A DNA stretch of 64,000 bases. It comes from Dactylonectria macrodidyma (lineage: Eukaryota > Ascomycota > Sordariomycetes > Hypocreales > Nectriaceae). The stretch spans positions 248,001 through 312,000 of the forward strand of contig JAGMUV010000034.1 of the NCBI GenBank assembly GCA_020744425.1, written 5' to 3'. This document shows positions 43,990 through 55,833 of this stretch, piece by piece. The position numbers were made by a program, and so were the translations under genes. The notes below the pieces were generated by a model that saw only the letters and a list, made by a program, of their open reading frames with translations, ran no database searches and had not been told where the DNA came from. Positions within the stretch are counted from its first letter, which is position 1; each line of letters begins with the position of its first letter.

Positions 43990-45081
43990 CAGTAAATCGG
44001 CTAAGTCAGGTGCCAACTCTTCCACCAAGCGGCGCAAGAAGAGGCCCAAAATTGACGCGTTCGGCATCCGGTTGACGAAGATTGATGGCGCTGGTAACAG
44101 GAGAGGCGATTATTGGGTGTGTTCCAAGTGTGATCAAGCTGGTAACCTATTTCCCTACCTCCTTAGTAACGGAGGCACGAGCGGAGCAAGAAACCATCTT
44201 CGGCGAGACCATTGTCTTCTCCTGAAGGCCGGCGGTGATGGCGATGGCGGCGAGACCACGAGCGAGTCGATCAAGTCCGAACCTCCGCGAAAACGGCAAC
44301 GAACGCTCGAAGATTCCTTCAAGAACAAGCCAGTGGTTAGCAAGGCGATAGACGAGGTTTTCAGGGAGACTCTCTTGGGATGGATTGCGAGCGCTGACTT
44401 GCCATTCACGGCGGTTGAACACCCCGACTTCATCAGCCTTCTTTGGCACCTGAACGCGAAGCTCGTCAATGAACAACTACTGCAAAGCGGCGATACAATC
44501 AAGGCGTGGATGAAGCTCGAATACGGCGCGATGAAGGAGGAACTGAAGTGCCAGTTAGCGCTCTCGCTGTATAAGAAGCACGTCACATTCGATCTTTGGA
44601 CCTCGCCGAACTCGTACGCGTTGCTTCGAGTGAACGCGCACTTCGCTGATCTGACTGGCAAGCTTTGTTCCGAGCTCTTAAGCTTGAAACACGTTTATGG
44701 CGCCCATACTAGTGACAATATTGGTAAGCTTCTCCGTGCAGTTATCGCGGACTTCGAGATCTCTAACACGCTTGGGTATACTATTTCTGACAACGCGAAG
44801 AACAGTGACGATTCTGTTACCAAGCTCCTCGAACTAACGCTCCCTGATGAAGAGCCCGCCCCACGGAGGCTACGCTGCGGCAACATTTCTGAGGGGGATA
44901 AACAAAAGTTTGGCGAAGTTCTTTGGGATATTAGTGAGCTTGGTGGATTGAACCTAGTGAAGAAAAACACCACTACATGGATGTCACATTTCGGGGTCAT
45001 CCTGAGACGCATGATAACCTCATTTCCGGCTTTCCTAGACAACGCGACTTTCCTTTCTTTCTCAGACCACATCGCCGGCCC
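43990..45081 (+). pseudogene. hAT transposase, N-terminal fragment (copy 4)
   Basis: The frame is open from about 43990; its first ATG-type start is at 44072. Visible parts: a basic segment (STKRRKKRPK), a BED-type finger (YWVCSKCD...HLRRDH), VTFDLWTSPNSYALLRVNAH and LGYTISDNAKNSDDSVTKL. The expected CxGHxLNL motif after RRLRC is missing (RRLRCGNISEGDKQKFGE), so an internal in-frame deletion is likely; then TTTWMSHFGVILRRM. Coding similarity stops at about 45081 where an LTR-like segment begins. The C-terminal dimerisation region is absent. No TIR was located. Confidence 0.7.
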
Positions 45082-45262
45082 TGTGACCACGATCCCGGTC
45101 CCCGGGACCCACAGGGCCCCGGCCCCTGTGCGGCGGCGACGGAGTGCCGCCTCCGGCAGCAGCCGTCTTCATCATGTATAAAAGACGGGCTTTAGGCCCG
45201 TCCCTTAGCTAGAAATCAAGAGCTTTCATCATCATCATTGTGATCCTATCCATTCAGTGTAA
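45082..45262 (+). mobile_element. LTR-like insertion truncating hAT copy 4
   Basis: Starts TGTGACCACGATCCCGGTCC and is GC-rich. It has a TATAAAAG box at 45177-45184 and then GAAATCAAGAGCTT and ATTGTGATCC near its end, resembling the 3' part of 10546-10799. The exact right end and a target duplication were not found. Confidence 0.45.
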
Positions 45263-45380
45263 TAATGGAACTCCGTCTATAATGCTGTTAGCAAGAGCGC
45301 TCCAACTGCAAGGTCCAATCGGCTATCATCAGAGCTTGCTCACTGCCAAAGGAAGCGCTGATAAAAGATGTGACGAAAGG

Positions 45381-46233
45381 CAGTGATGTTATTGGATTGG
45401 ATTGGAGCTGGATCTGAGCCTCGATCCAATCCAGTCCAGACTTGGGGACACGCAGCCTCCAGTATATCCAGAACGGATCCAGTTCATATTGTTACCCTTT
45501 TGGGACAATAAATGAGCCGCTGAATCAGCAGATTTCGGGTGGAACTGGAATTGTGGCCTTGTGTGTAGTTATGGCAGCACTTAAATAAGTGCTCATTATG
45601 TTCTTTAGCAACTTGCTTCTCCAATGTGCACGATTGTTGCAGTTGCCACAGATAGCAGTACGAGAACCACTTAGGCGGGTCCTGCTTGAAATGTGTGTCT
45701 ACCATACCCTATTGCCGGACAGAGTAGCGAACGTATTGCTTTTCCATTCCGCTCGAACTCGTCGGGTTCGATCAGGATTCTGTCGGGGTCTTTTGGGCAA
45801 GGGCTACGATACGTTGGATCAAGAATAACTCTTTCAGGATCAGGACGGCGACCGCTGCCAGAGCCGAAATAGCTAGAGATAGAAGCCACGGTGTAGCTGG
45901 TGAGTAGGCTGTTCAGACACGTCTGCCACAGCAGAAGGACTGCTGAAGTTACGAGCGACGCGATTGCTTCCATGGTTTTGCTAGCGGACAAATCTGTGCG
46001 AGTTGGATGTTAACGATGGCGTAGTTGTGTCGGAGTCTGCGACGGGAGCCCCTGTCACAACCACCAAATTAGGCTTAGCTCTTGCCTTATCAGGTTAGAC
46101 CACTGGAGCTCCAGGAGCTCCAGGACAATCAATCCAATCCAGTCCAAATCTTCGAGAAACCCAAATCCAGTCCAGCCATTTTCCGTCCACTCCAGTCCAA
46201 TCCAAATTGCCCTCCAATCCAATAACATCACTG
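45381..46233. mobile_element. Non-autonomous hAT-like element (853 bp)
   Basis: Left end CAGTGATGTTATTGGATTGG; the right end, reverse complemented, reads CAGTGATGTTATTGGATTGG as well. Both ends carry clustered TCCAATCCAGTCCA subterminal words (45390-45450 and 46115-46220). No transposase inside. The flanking 8-mers do not match, so the target duplication is lost or the element is rearranged. Confidence 0.6.
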
Positions 46234-47456
46234 GCTATGCTGCCATGGAGGAACCAGTTAGTATGAGGTTGGCATGGGCGTGAGCGCTCCGGCGAGCAGC
46301 CTGTTGTCGCTTGGAGGCTGCATGATGCTACTGCTCGGGGACAGAAGTCTCCTGCCATGTTTGGAGCACGTCTCTGGGCTTTCGTGTAGGGATCGTACGT
46401 AAATATACCAGCGTTGACTAGACAACTACGGAGTTAGGCCAAGATGATGCCACTTTGCAAAGGCATGGCCCAGCTGATTGCCTGGGATGTCTGTATATCC
46501 GGGTGTGTAGGACACCTGCGCGACTACCCTCTGAGGCAGTCTGCATTGCAAGAGTCTTGCTAGTGCTGCTTCGGGAGGACAACAAACCGTCTGGTATCAT
46601 ACAACCGGATTGGCACAGCTCGAAGACGTTGAGTTGCTAGGCGGTGGTGAAATATGATCTAAGACATAGTTTAGATGCGAAAAAGCTCCTTATTTCTTTC
46701 AAGTTAACGGCCTGCAGGTCGCATCTTGTCGAAACAGTGCAGTGATATTCCAAGCAGGATATTCTCGGGCCAAAGAAGGTGTTGGTACATTGGCTGGGGA
46801 AAGGAGATATGGTTCGCTGAAGCATCGGCAGATCAAATACATGATCCAAATGCATGTTTGGCCAACGTGAAAATTATACCGCTCGTGGCGGAATAGTAAA
46901 GCAGGAGCATTTTCTATACAAGCAATGTGGCTCACATAGATTGGTGCATCACCTTGTGCAGCCTATGATGTCAGGCTATCACATGGATTCATGTTGGCAG
47001 CAGAAGCTATAATGAACTCAGCAATCAGTGGCAATATCTGCCGCCCATATTCAAGAGCGAAATTATTGCCATTTGAGCACCAGGAACTCAGCGATTACTT
47101 CCAGACCACTTAGTGATGGTAAGGAAATAGTTGCCGTTGTCGCTTAGTGCTAGAGTGCTACCAAAGTTTGACCGCCCTTTGGCCACTAGGTATCTGGTGT
47201 GCATCTCCTAATGACCCTGTAATGGATTTTAGAGACTAAGCCAGATCGAAAAGGAGAAGTATAAGCAATGGGAATATTCTGGTGACGATTTTGAGCCAGA
47301 TGGTGCTTAGCTTCATATGAGAATACGAAATGAGAGTATCGTAACACTAGGTGGCTGTTTCGAGCGCATCTTTTGTAGTGTACATAGTAAAGGCGGCCAT
47401 TTACTGTATGGTACATGCGAAACCGATATACAAGCCGTAAATGAACAATAGCAGGG
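46234..47456. other. No recognisable gene
   Basis: Overlapping short ORFs only. The right edge holds a TATATATA box (47457-47464) about 55 bp before the next start codon. Confidence 0.45.
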
Positions 47457-47518
47457 TATATATAGAGAGCACCAAGGCAATTGCATTGAGCCTTGTCTGC
47501 GGACAACAACTGTTGGAT

Positions 47519-48223
47519 ATGGGGCAATTTTCAAAACTCCCAGCTGAACTCATACAGAGAGTAGCCTCTTTTATTTCCTTGAACGATACAGTAAGGCTAT
47601 TAAAAGTGAATAAGAGGATCAATGGAGCTGTTGCCTATTCCATCTATTGTCATATCTGGGAAGATATTGTGAACATCACCTGGCTGCGGAGTATGTTAAA
47701 CCAGGGGTTGATACCTGTCCTAATTGGACACGATCTTTGCCGCCTCAATGAAATGAATCAGAAAAGCTCGGATGGCTTGAACCTTGAACCAGAACAGCCC
47801 GGATGTCCTACTATGAACCATGACAGCTCAGGTACCCTGAACCTTGCATTGGGCTTTATTCTGACAGATGACAGAAGAGCGGAGAACATGGCTATGGAAC
47901 AGAGGGGCGAAAAGAGGCCAAGAAGTTACGAGCGCTTACCTGAACTCCGTTCCGCACTCAAGCCCCATAAGTACAACGAAGAGACTTACGAGGTGGAGTT
48001 TGCAGGGCTAAATTTATTCATTGGATCTAGTATTGGGAAACGCTCGATGAAGGATCCATTTGTGCTCCTTCATCCAGATGAGGATCGGACAATGATAGCA
48101 TACTTTGAGGATACATTACCAACGAAAGTGAAGGCTATTTCCGACGTTGAGGTTTATGAGGACGGTTCAATCGCCATTCCACACAAAAATCGATGGTTAT
48201 TGTTTTTATGTTCCCATGCCTAG
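47519..48223 (+). CDS. F-box-like protein
   Basis: ATG 47519 is chosen over the earlier in-frame ATG at 47441 because MGQFSKLPAELIQRVASFIS begins directly with the F-box and a TATATATA box sits at 47457-47464. Using it gives 234 residues. The F-box continues LNDTVRLLKVNKRINGAV. The rest includes two short degenerate repeats (GLNLEPEQPGCPTMNHDSSG, then TLNLALGF), a basic patch (RGEKRPRSYERLPELRSALK) and a C-terminal region rich in acidic residues. No target-binding domain was recognised. Role by family: SCF substrate adaptor. Intact frame. Confidence 0.6.
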   Translation: MGQFSKLPAELIQRVASFISLNDTVRLLKVNKRINGAVAYSIYCHIWEDIVNITWLRSMLNQGLIPVLIGHDLCRLNEMNQKSSDGLNLEPEQPGCPTMNHDSSGTLNLALGFILTDDRRAENMAMEQRGEKRPRSYERLPELRSALKPHKYNEETYEVEFAGLNLFIGSSIGKRSMKDPFVLLHPDEDRTMIAYFEDTLPTKVKAISDVEVYEDGSIAIPHKNRWLLFLCSHA

Positions 48224-48618
48224 AATGATCCAGATCCAGTGTGTGGCAGGTGATAAGAGGACTTGATAGTTACATGCAGTCATGGAAGAGATCACGTACG
48301 TCTGAGTCGTCTACCATAGAACCTGCATGCTACAATAGTAGCACCCACGGCAAAATAGTGTGACCGTGAAGGGAAGGTGCCATCTATCTGTCAGATTCTC
48401 TGGCAGCAGTGGTGTTGATGGGAAGGTCATGAAGAAAGGCGACGGTACTAATATCATAAAATACCTTGATGATTCAGACGGAGCCTAATTGCTTGCATCC
48501 TGATGGGTTGGAAATTGTAACAAAGTCGAGCAACCCATAACCACAAGTCAGGGCATATGCCATGTCACTCTGGGAGCCATAGGTAGAACAAGTACTTACG
48601 GAGGATTGACGGTTGTAG
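48224..48618. other. No recognisable gene
   Basis: 3' flank of the F-box gene up to the hAT-2 target site. Confidence 0.5.
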
Positions 48619-51600
48619 CAGCGTTCTACATAAGTAAAGTAAGTAAAATTTTCTGGCTTACTTACTTACTTACTAACGATATCCATACTTACTTGCCACC
48701 CCGAACTACTTACTTACTTTACTTACTTACTTGCAAGTAAAGTGGAACCATACACAATAGCCAATCCTCTTACAGCATTGCGTCCTGATGCCCCCTTGGT
48801 TTTGCCCAGGAAATCGCACCAGTGCGAGCCCAGTTTCGGAGGCATTTCAATGCCTCCACAGTAACCCAGTTCAGGGCGTTTCTTTGTGAAGATATGGTGA
48901 GCTTTGCGGCACTGAAAACACGTTCATTCTCGCTGGACATGGCTGAGATCGAAAGTAAGTCCATTGCCATATTGAATAACCGTGGGAACTGAGTCTTGCG
49001 GCCAAGCCACCACTGGAGCAATTGCTCTTCTTTGAAGTCTTCCTCTGGAACCATTTGTAAGTATAGGTTGATCTCATCCGGAGCTTCTTTCCTGGCCTTC
49101 TTGGGGAAATTTGCAGTGCGCAACAATAACTTTGATCCATGAAATGCCGGAGGGGAGTCTGGAGACACTGGTGCCTGATTACCTTGAGCATAGTGCCTAT
49201 CAAAGTAATCTCTGAAGTCCCGAAGGATCGAGTCTACTTGGTTCGGTAGCCTAAGCTGCAGGAACCCAATGCCGTATCCTGGGTGTAATATCATAGCTGC
49301 CCAGTAAACAACGCTCTGCTCCATCAAATTGCGGTATTTGTCGAGCTTTGACATTGCATACTTGATCGAGTGTTGTATGAAATGTAGCCCATCGTCGGAT
49401 AACTCGAAGGGCTCAGGATCTGGGTCGTTGTCTTCGAATTGTACCGAGATCTCTGCTTGGTATAGTGGAGAACTCGGTTCTCTGCTGGTAGTCGATTCCA
49501 TGGTTGAATATCTGCCCCGGGTAGATACGCCAGTGTCCTGTTGCAGCCCTCCCTGTTGCTCTCTCTCTCTGCCATCGGTAGGCGCAGCAACTATGATACA
49601 ATCAAGTACTGGCTCTTCGAGAGTGATCCTCGGCGCCCGATACGGGGCAGGGATAAGGTTGGAAGAATACCGCTGTCGCATTTCAGATAGATGGTCCTTC
49701 AAGAGATACATTGTGGGAAGTACCTCTGCAAATCTAGGAGTGCGACCCTCGAAGTGCTTGGTATACGTGAGGTAAGGCTGTAGGATTTCGATGATCTCGG
49801 CTAGTACTACCCAGTCTTCACAGCTAAGAACGTCCTTTGCGGGGACCCTTTTTTCTTCCTTGGGGTCAAGAAGACTAATCTTGCAAAAGACATCGATAAT
49901 ATCCCGAAGTCTGAGCGCACGATGGACCATCAAATAGACAGAATTCCATCGCGTATCATTATCTGCCTTGACCATCAAGCCTTTGAGAGTGTCGTCGACA
50001 AACCATACTCCCAATTCGGCCATGATTGATTGGTCGATCTTGCCACTCGTGATGGATAGGAAAAGCTCCCTACGCTGAGGGTTTCTTCTGATCCAGCGGA
50101 CCAGATTATGGAGTTTTCCAATATGGCCTCTTTTTCTCCATTCACAGAGTAATTCGCGTTCTTTCTTCTGGTCTTTCTCCGCAATGTGACTGTCGAATAT
50201 GTCACTAGAATCGCCCTCTAAGAAGGCCTTTGCCGATAGGTTGAGGATATGACCAACACAGCGGATTCGCCGCTCGCTTTCCAAAATCTCAAGCTCAGTA
50301 GTACTTGCCCGGGGGTTGAACATCTTAAGCAAAGCCCGGACACAAGTATCGCATGGATCAGCGTTATCTGCTGTGAAGAACCCAATCTTCTTTTCCAAGC
50401 CGTATTTCTGGATGACCTGCCATCAAGATGGCCTGATTTTCGCCACCGTGACTGCCAGAGAGCTTCTCTAGGCTGATAAGACGGAATTGTGGTGTCGCGG
50501 CTATGTCAACATAGTACGCTATCACCGAAAGGATAGCAATACCATTAGGCGAAGTCCACATGTCAAAGGAGGTATGAACATTCAACAAGGCTTTATTCAT
50601 CTCATCCTTTAACATCCTCGTGTGTTCTTCGAATTCTTGTAAGATCCACCTTCTTACGGTGTTTCCCGACATCGGCAGAACTTCGATAACAAACTCGTCA
50701 TCTAGGAAGGCAAGAAGCTGTCGAAATAGCTTGTGTTCAACGCCGTGAAGAGGGATATTGGCATCCGTAATCCAGCCGAGAAGAAGCCGCTTGAAGATGT
50801 CTGCTCTACGCTCAACGATCAGCGGCCTTCTTTTGGCGGCTCTCTTTTGAATATCAAGGACCGATGCAGAGGATGACGGAGCCGGAGATGTTCTATTCGA
50901 CGATTCGGGCTCTGAATCAGGACCGTTGTCGTGTGCAGTAGATGCCTTATATATATGATGGTCGTTGTTCAAGTGGTAGATCGGGGAGGTAGTTGCCTTA
51001 GCCTCCAATATCTTAACCTGGTTCCGTGCGTCACATAGACCACAAACCCAGTATCGGCCACCTGCTTTGCCGTCGTCGCTAAGCCTGATGACGTATTTGC
51101 TGTACCGAAGGATCCACGAAAGGCTTCTCCTTCGCTTTTTGTGTATCCAGTCCTCTAGGACATATCGGAGACCGTCGATGTATAGCGAAGGGAGTGAAGA
51201 AGGTTGAGCGACGTCGAGAGGCTCAGGCCGAACGGTCGCCAGTTGGCTCGCTACGCTTCTCGTGCGCCGAAGGTTTGAAAGGGGACTGGGTCGTCTCGAA
51301 GGACGAGGACGAGGAAGTTCCCGCAATGGATTCTTTGTCAGGCATCTCGAAAATAGAGCGAAATACGGTATCCAGGTTCGGGGATATCAGCTGCGTCACT
51401 GCACGGTCGCGTTGCTGCAGCAGATTGTTGCGTGATAAGGACCAACTGTGGGAAGGAATCCTGTCAGACAATTGGCTCAACAGGGATCAGAGATGGCACC
51501 AGTCAATTGATGAGATATATCTCAGGAACAAAAGAAATTGAACAGCCATGTGTTCAGGTACGGCTATTTAAGCTCATGTCGTTAGGATTGGAGCCCTTGA

Positions 51601-51826
51601 TGCGACAAGCCGGATGTGAAACCGGATACATGACCCCGATCTATGGGCCGCGTTTCACATCCGATCGCACGGCGCTTGCGGTTTTGCCCCCACTTACTTG
51701 GATCTTACTTACTTACTTGCTTCTTGGAGGCTTTACTTACTTACTTGGCTGCGGGGCTTACTTACTTACTTATTACTTACTTACTTGGTTACTTACTTGC
51801 AATTACTTTACTTATGTCGAACGCTG
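48619..51826 (-). mobile_element. hAT transposon copy 2, full length (3208 bp)
   Basis: TIRs: left CAGCGTTCTACATAAGTAAA, right (reverse complement) CAGCGTTCGACATAAGTAAA. A perfect 8-bp target duplication GGTTGTAG lies at 48611-48618 and 51827-51834. Subterminal regions (48640-48740, 51690-51815) are arrays of TTACTTAC. The clean duplication shows a transposition event still readable. Confidence 0.92.
48770..51345 (-). pseudogene. hAT transposase of copy 2, two frameshifts
   Basis: Start ATG at 51345-51343 (MPDKESIAGTSSSSSF). Near 51245 the frame shifts (SAHEKR to SVASQLATVRPEPL), and near 50420 it shifts again (GSHGGENQAILMAG to IQKYGLEKKIGFFTADN). Domains in order: BED-type finger YWVCGLCD...HLNNDHH, SFDMWTSPNGIAILSVIAYY, GFFTADNADPCDTCV, RRIRCVGHILNLSAKAFLEG, a long middle domain with DNDTRWNSVYLMVHRALRL, and the C-terminal dimerisation region QWWLGRKTQFPRLFNMAMDL plus AMSSENERVFSAAK. 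Apart from the two 1-nt shifts it reads about 860 residues with no nonsense codons, so inactivation looks recent. Confidence 0.9.
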
Positions 51827-51834
51827 GGTTGTAG

Positions 51835-52361
51835 GATGTGTCAAGTATAGGTTTTGGTTTGAGAGGTAACTGAAAGACACTGAACTTTGTGGGAACTTTG
51901 GAAAATTTATTCCCAAACCTATGACGCTCATACAGTACCATGCATGACCTGTCTCCAGGAATCTAGAGAATAAATCATATCAACCAAGAATATTTGGTTG
52001 GATTGAGTGGAACGTAGTGAAATTAGGAACGTACGTAGTGGTCCCAACTCGAAAAATCAAAATGATCAAGTCAAGTGAGATACAAAATATATTGTGAAAA
52101 TGGATTATTCATATTAATGAAATGAGTGTTGAATGGTATCTCAAAATTCCGGACCCCTGTGAAGCACTAAATCATACACGCTCTCGGGGCCGATGGAGCC
52201 AGTCTATCTCATTTATGTTTGTCTTAACTAACCGAAAGTCGTCGGGACATAAACTACGACGCTCACTCGGTCACCTGATGTCAGGGCTGTTTACACACAA
52301 GGGAGTGAAGAGGGCAGACACGCTGCAAGATAGCAGCTAGCTAGTAGGAATGATGCTGGTG
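51835..52361. other. Spacer between two hAT elements
   Basis: No gene recognised in this host-type sequence between the two target duplications. Confidence 0.5.
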
Positions 52362-52369
52362 ACTGTATT

Positions 52370-55277
52370 CAGGCTGGCGATCAATTCAATTCCATCAATT
52401 TCGCCTTCACGTGGCGTTGCGTTGACAGCTTACTCAGCATTTGGTCCGTGGAGTTGAACCACCGCATCTCCAAATTGAATTGATGGCGTTGAATTGAAGA
52501 GGTTGAACCGTATACGCGCCCAGATCCCCATCGCTTACTCCCCAGCGTCTTGGCCATCCTCCTCCGCCTCCCATATAATGCTATTCCCAACCTCTCCTGA
52601 CACATCAATTAACGTATCCACAGTGTCGATTAGGCCATTCCGCACCCACGACCTAAGTGTCTGTGTTATCCCTATCGTGCTAGCTTCCAATCGAGTCCGC
52701 TGCGGCGAAACCATTTGCCCAGCAACACTAAACAACCGCTCGCACTCTGCGGACATAGGCGGCACCGACAGCAAGTCGAGAGCCATTCGTGACAGCCGAG
52801 GGTAATCTTTCCGTCTCTCCCACCAATATTGGATAGGATCGGTGACAAAAGGGTCGTTCTTAGCGTCAGGACTCGACAGCCAGTGGTCATATTCATCATG
52901 GTCTGTATTCAGTGAACTTTCCAAAGAAGAACATCTGCCTGCCAGAGACGAAGTCCTGTGGGCTCGGTGTCTCTCGAGCGCACTCATTGCCTTTAAGCGC
53001 TTGAATGGAGGTTCTTCATCCGATACCGAAAGATTCGGTAGTGATTTGTACTCTTCGTCCCACAGGGTCCTCACGATTCTTTTTGCCTCGTGAAGCCACG
53101 GCAGCTGTGCTTTGTCGGTCCACGTATTCTCGAAATATCCCCAACGTGAGACTGGATTTAGAATGGCGGAAGCATAGTACGCTGGCGTCTCGTCCAGCTT
53201 CGCATAGTACTCGTTCAACTTATCCCACCCCAGGTTGATGTTTATCTTGAAGTGCTCCGGATCCGGGTAGTTCTCTGCTGCTGCTTTCCACTCCTCTAGA
53301 CTGTCCATCAGGAATTCGTAGGTTGAGGCAACATCCTACATATTGCCATATGCCTCAATACGGCCTCCTTTTCGCACCCGGTTCTGAGCGTCGCCTTCAA
53401 GCATCCGGAGTGCCTCCTCAAAGTCAAGGAGCATCTTGTCCATTAACTTAATAACTTTCCAATCTTTCTCGCTAAGAAGACTCTCCTCCCGGAGACAGAG
53501 GGGCATCTCTTCCCTCCTTCTAACCCCGTTGCGACATTCCTTATTGAATTCAAGCGTGACCTTCTCAACTAGGTCTTCGAGAAACGGACGCAGCATGAGA
53601 CCGCGCCGCATCATATACAGAGTCGACAACCAGCGAGTCTGGTTATCGCGGACAACGTCGACAGGCTTCCTTGCTCGAATCTTCGGGTTGTCTGAATGTT
53701 GAAAGAATTCTTCTTGTAACGCACGGAGATGGTATGTCAGCTTATCGGATCGATGGATCCAATGGACCAGGTTGTGGAGCTTTCCGATGGGGCCTTTCTT
53801 TCGCCAGATTTCGTGCTGGGCAGCGCCAAACCCAGACTCCCCATCAATCTCTGATTCGAAAGCCTCGGCCTTGTGTCCAAACAACAGAGCTTTTACCACC
53901 AAGTTGAGGACGTGGCCGAAGCATCGCACTCTCCGTTTCTTCGGATCGAAACCCAGCACCCCCGCAATCTCCTCCGTTGCTGTATCCATATTGCCAGCGT
54001 TGTCAAGTGTGATGTACCCCACCCTATCGAGTATCTCATAGCTCTCTAAGATCTCGAGGATCTGGGCTGCAATATTCTCCCCTGAATGGCAATTCTTCAA
54101 CTCCGGCAGGCCAAGGACCAGCTTCGACGGAACTCCATTTTTATCAATATAAAAACAGACAATCCCATATAGAGCGTGCCGATTCCTTGAGCGCCAACCA
54201 TCGAATGCAATATGGATTTGACCTGGGACGCTCCTCAGGTGGTCAATTATGCGCGTCTTTTGTCGGACATGAAGGTCGACAATTCGCCTTCGAACGGTAT
54301 CGTGGGAGATATGGGCATTCGTCGCTGCAACCGATGGGTTCAGGTATTCGAATATACGTCGAAGCCGGCAATGCTCGGGCTGGCGAAAAGAGACGTTGGC
54401 GTCGACCACCCACTCGAGAAGCAGTCTCTGAAAGTGGTCCCTATCGAAGCGTTGGATGAGAGCGTTCGCGATGGCTTGCTCTTTAGGGTCTGAAGTGTCG
54501 AGATTTAACATCTCCACGATGTTCCTTGAGGGGGTCTTCTCCCTCATCCCCTTCCCAAGAGCGGGCGGCCTCTTCCCGGTCCCGTCGACGAGCTTGTGTT
54601 CTCTGAATAGATGCTTCTCGATATTCTGGGTGCCAACGGCGGAGTAGTCTGACGTTCTAGACTTCGGCTTCTTGAGGCAAGGCTTGCAAACCCATTTCCT
54701 CTCGGTGGGAGAATCGTTACGTTGAATGTCGAAACCATGCTGCCAGACCCAGGACATCTGCCTACTAGCACGCTCAGAAATCGTAAAGGCCGGGAACTTG
54801 TTCCATGGAAAGATTTTCCATTCATCTGGTAAAGAATCTAAGTTCGTAAACGGTGCGTTGGTTGAGTTGCTGTCCGAAGTTCGCCGGCGCTTCGTAGGTA
54901 GGTTGGTATCCATTTTGACCGCAGGAAAGGGATGCAATGTTTTGTTGAAGGGTTTATTTGCCGCGCGGCGACAGAGAACGCGGCGCACACGCGTTCGCTA
55001 GGCTTAAGTACTGAATACATTGATGTATGTGCAAATAGTTCGAAGTGGAAAGTACCGGTGACAAAGTCCGACGGACGCGATTTACGGGGCCGCGAATGCT
55101 ACCCTGGACCACCACCCTTCTCAACCGTTTCAACCAGTGGTCAACGTTGAAGCCATCGCGATGGAATTGAGGCTGTCAACATCGAGGCGAGATTGAATTG
55201 ATTGAATTGACGCACGGACCTTCCACTTCAATAATATTGAAATGGTGGAGGTGGAGGTGGAATTGATCGCCAGCCTG
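52370..55277 (-). mobile_element. hAT transposon copy 3, full length (2908 bp)
   Basis: TIRs CAGGCTGGCGATCAATT at both ends (perfect over 17 bp). A perfect 8-bp target duplication ACTGTATT lies at 52362-52369 and 55278-55285. Subterminal CAATTCAATT words are frequent at both ends. This family is distinct from hAT-2. Confidence 0.93.
52535..54913 (-). pseudogene. hAT transposase of copy 3, a single nonsense codon
   Basis: One minus-strand frame from ATG 54913 (MDTNLPTKRRRTSDSNS) to the stop at 52535, 792 codons, broken only by TAG at 53336-53338. The context IEAYGNM-stop-DVASTYEFL suggests a former TGG (Trp). The change is CpA-to-TpA on the opposite strand. Domains: BED-type finger KWVCKPCLKK...HLFREH, HIAFDGWRSRNRHALYGIVC, GYITLDNAGNMDTATEE, RVRCFGHVLNLVVKALLFGH, DNQTRWLSTLYMMRRGL, and the dimerisation region YWWERRKDYPRLSRMALDLL plus PPMSAECERLFSVAG. 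Otherwise complete, so only this codon stands between the copy and a full-length protein. Confidence 0.92.
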
Positions 55278-55285
55278 ACTGTATT

Positions 55286-55833
55286 GATCTCTGACCCCCT
55301 TTTTGCCTTCTTCCTCTAGTAGCTCTTCTTATAGCCAGGTCTAGTATCCCTCCTTCCAATACCCTAGCTAGCTAGCTGTAGCTTAGCTGCTTAGGTCTAG
55401 CTAGTTTGATTGGTCTTCTTAATCCTGAGACTCCGGCCCGGCCGGTCTCTCGTAACCCGGTCGGAGCTCTCGGATCCGGCCGGTTGCGCTTAGCCCGTGT
55501 TTCATAACTCCCTCAGCCACTTGCTAGCTGAAAGCTAGATGTGGCAAACCTGCGACGTAGCTGCGACCTTGTGGCTGTTAGGCGCGGCCGCCACTGTGTG
55601 ACGGTGGATTTCTGCAGTTAGGGCCCCATAGACCCTTCTTGTGGCTTTTGGCCTCTGACACCTGAGAATCCAGCAGCATAGCTGTTTGGGGGTATACAAT
55701 CTGATAGCAAACCTGATGCATTCTTGGGCTTTTTTCTCCTTGCGTAGGAGGCAGAGGAGTAATCGGGCAGAATCTGCCACACATATCGATTATTGGCTGC
55801 TGCGGATACTGGGTGACGGCTTAGAAATTAGTA
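55286..55833. other. Non-coding, with a relative of repeat family B
   Basis: 55430-55510 carries GAGACTCCGGCCCGGCCGGTCTC-type units like those at 10580-10710 and 31080-31140, suggesting a decayed LTR. No gene recognised. Confidence 0.35.

Noticed and set aside
46095..46358. Minus-strand ORF with repeated LDW/GLDW residues
   Set aside because: It is a translation of the TCCAATCCAGTCCA subterminal repeats of the hAT-like element.
49329..49775. Plus-strand ORF inside hAT-2
   Set aside because: Antisense shadow of the transposase.
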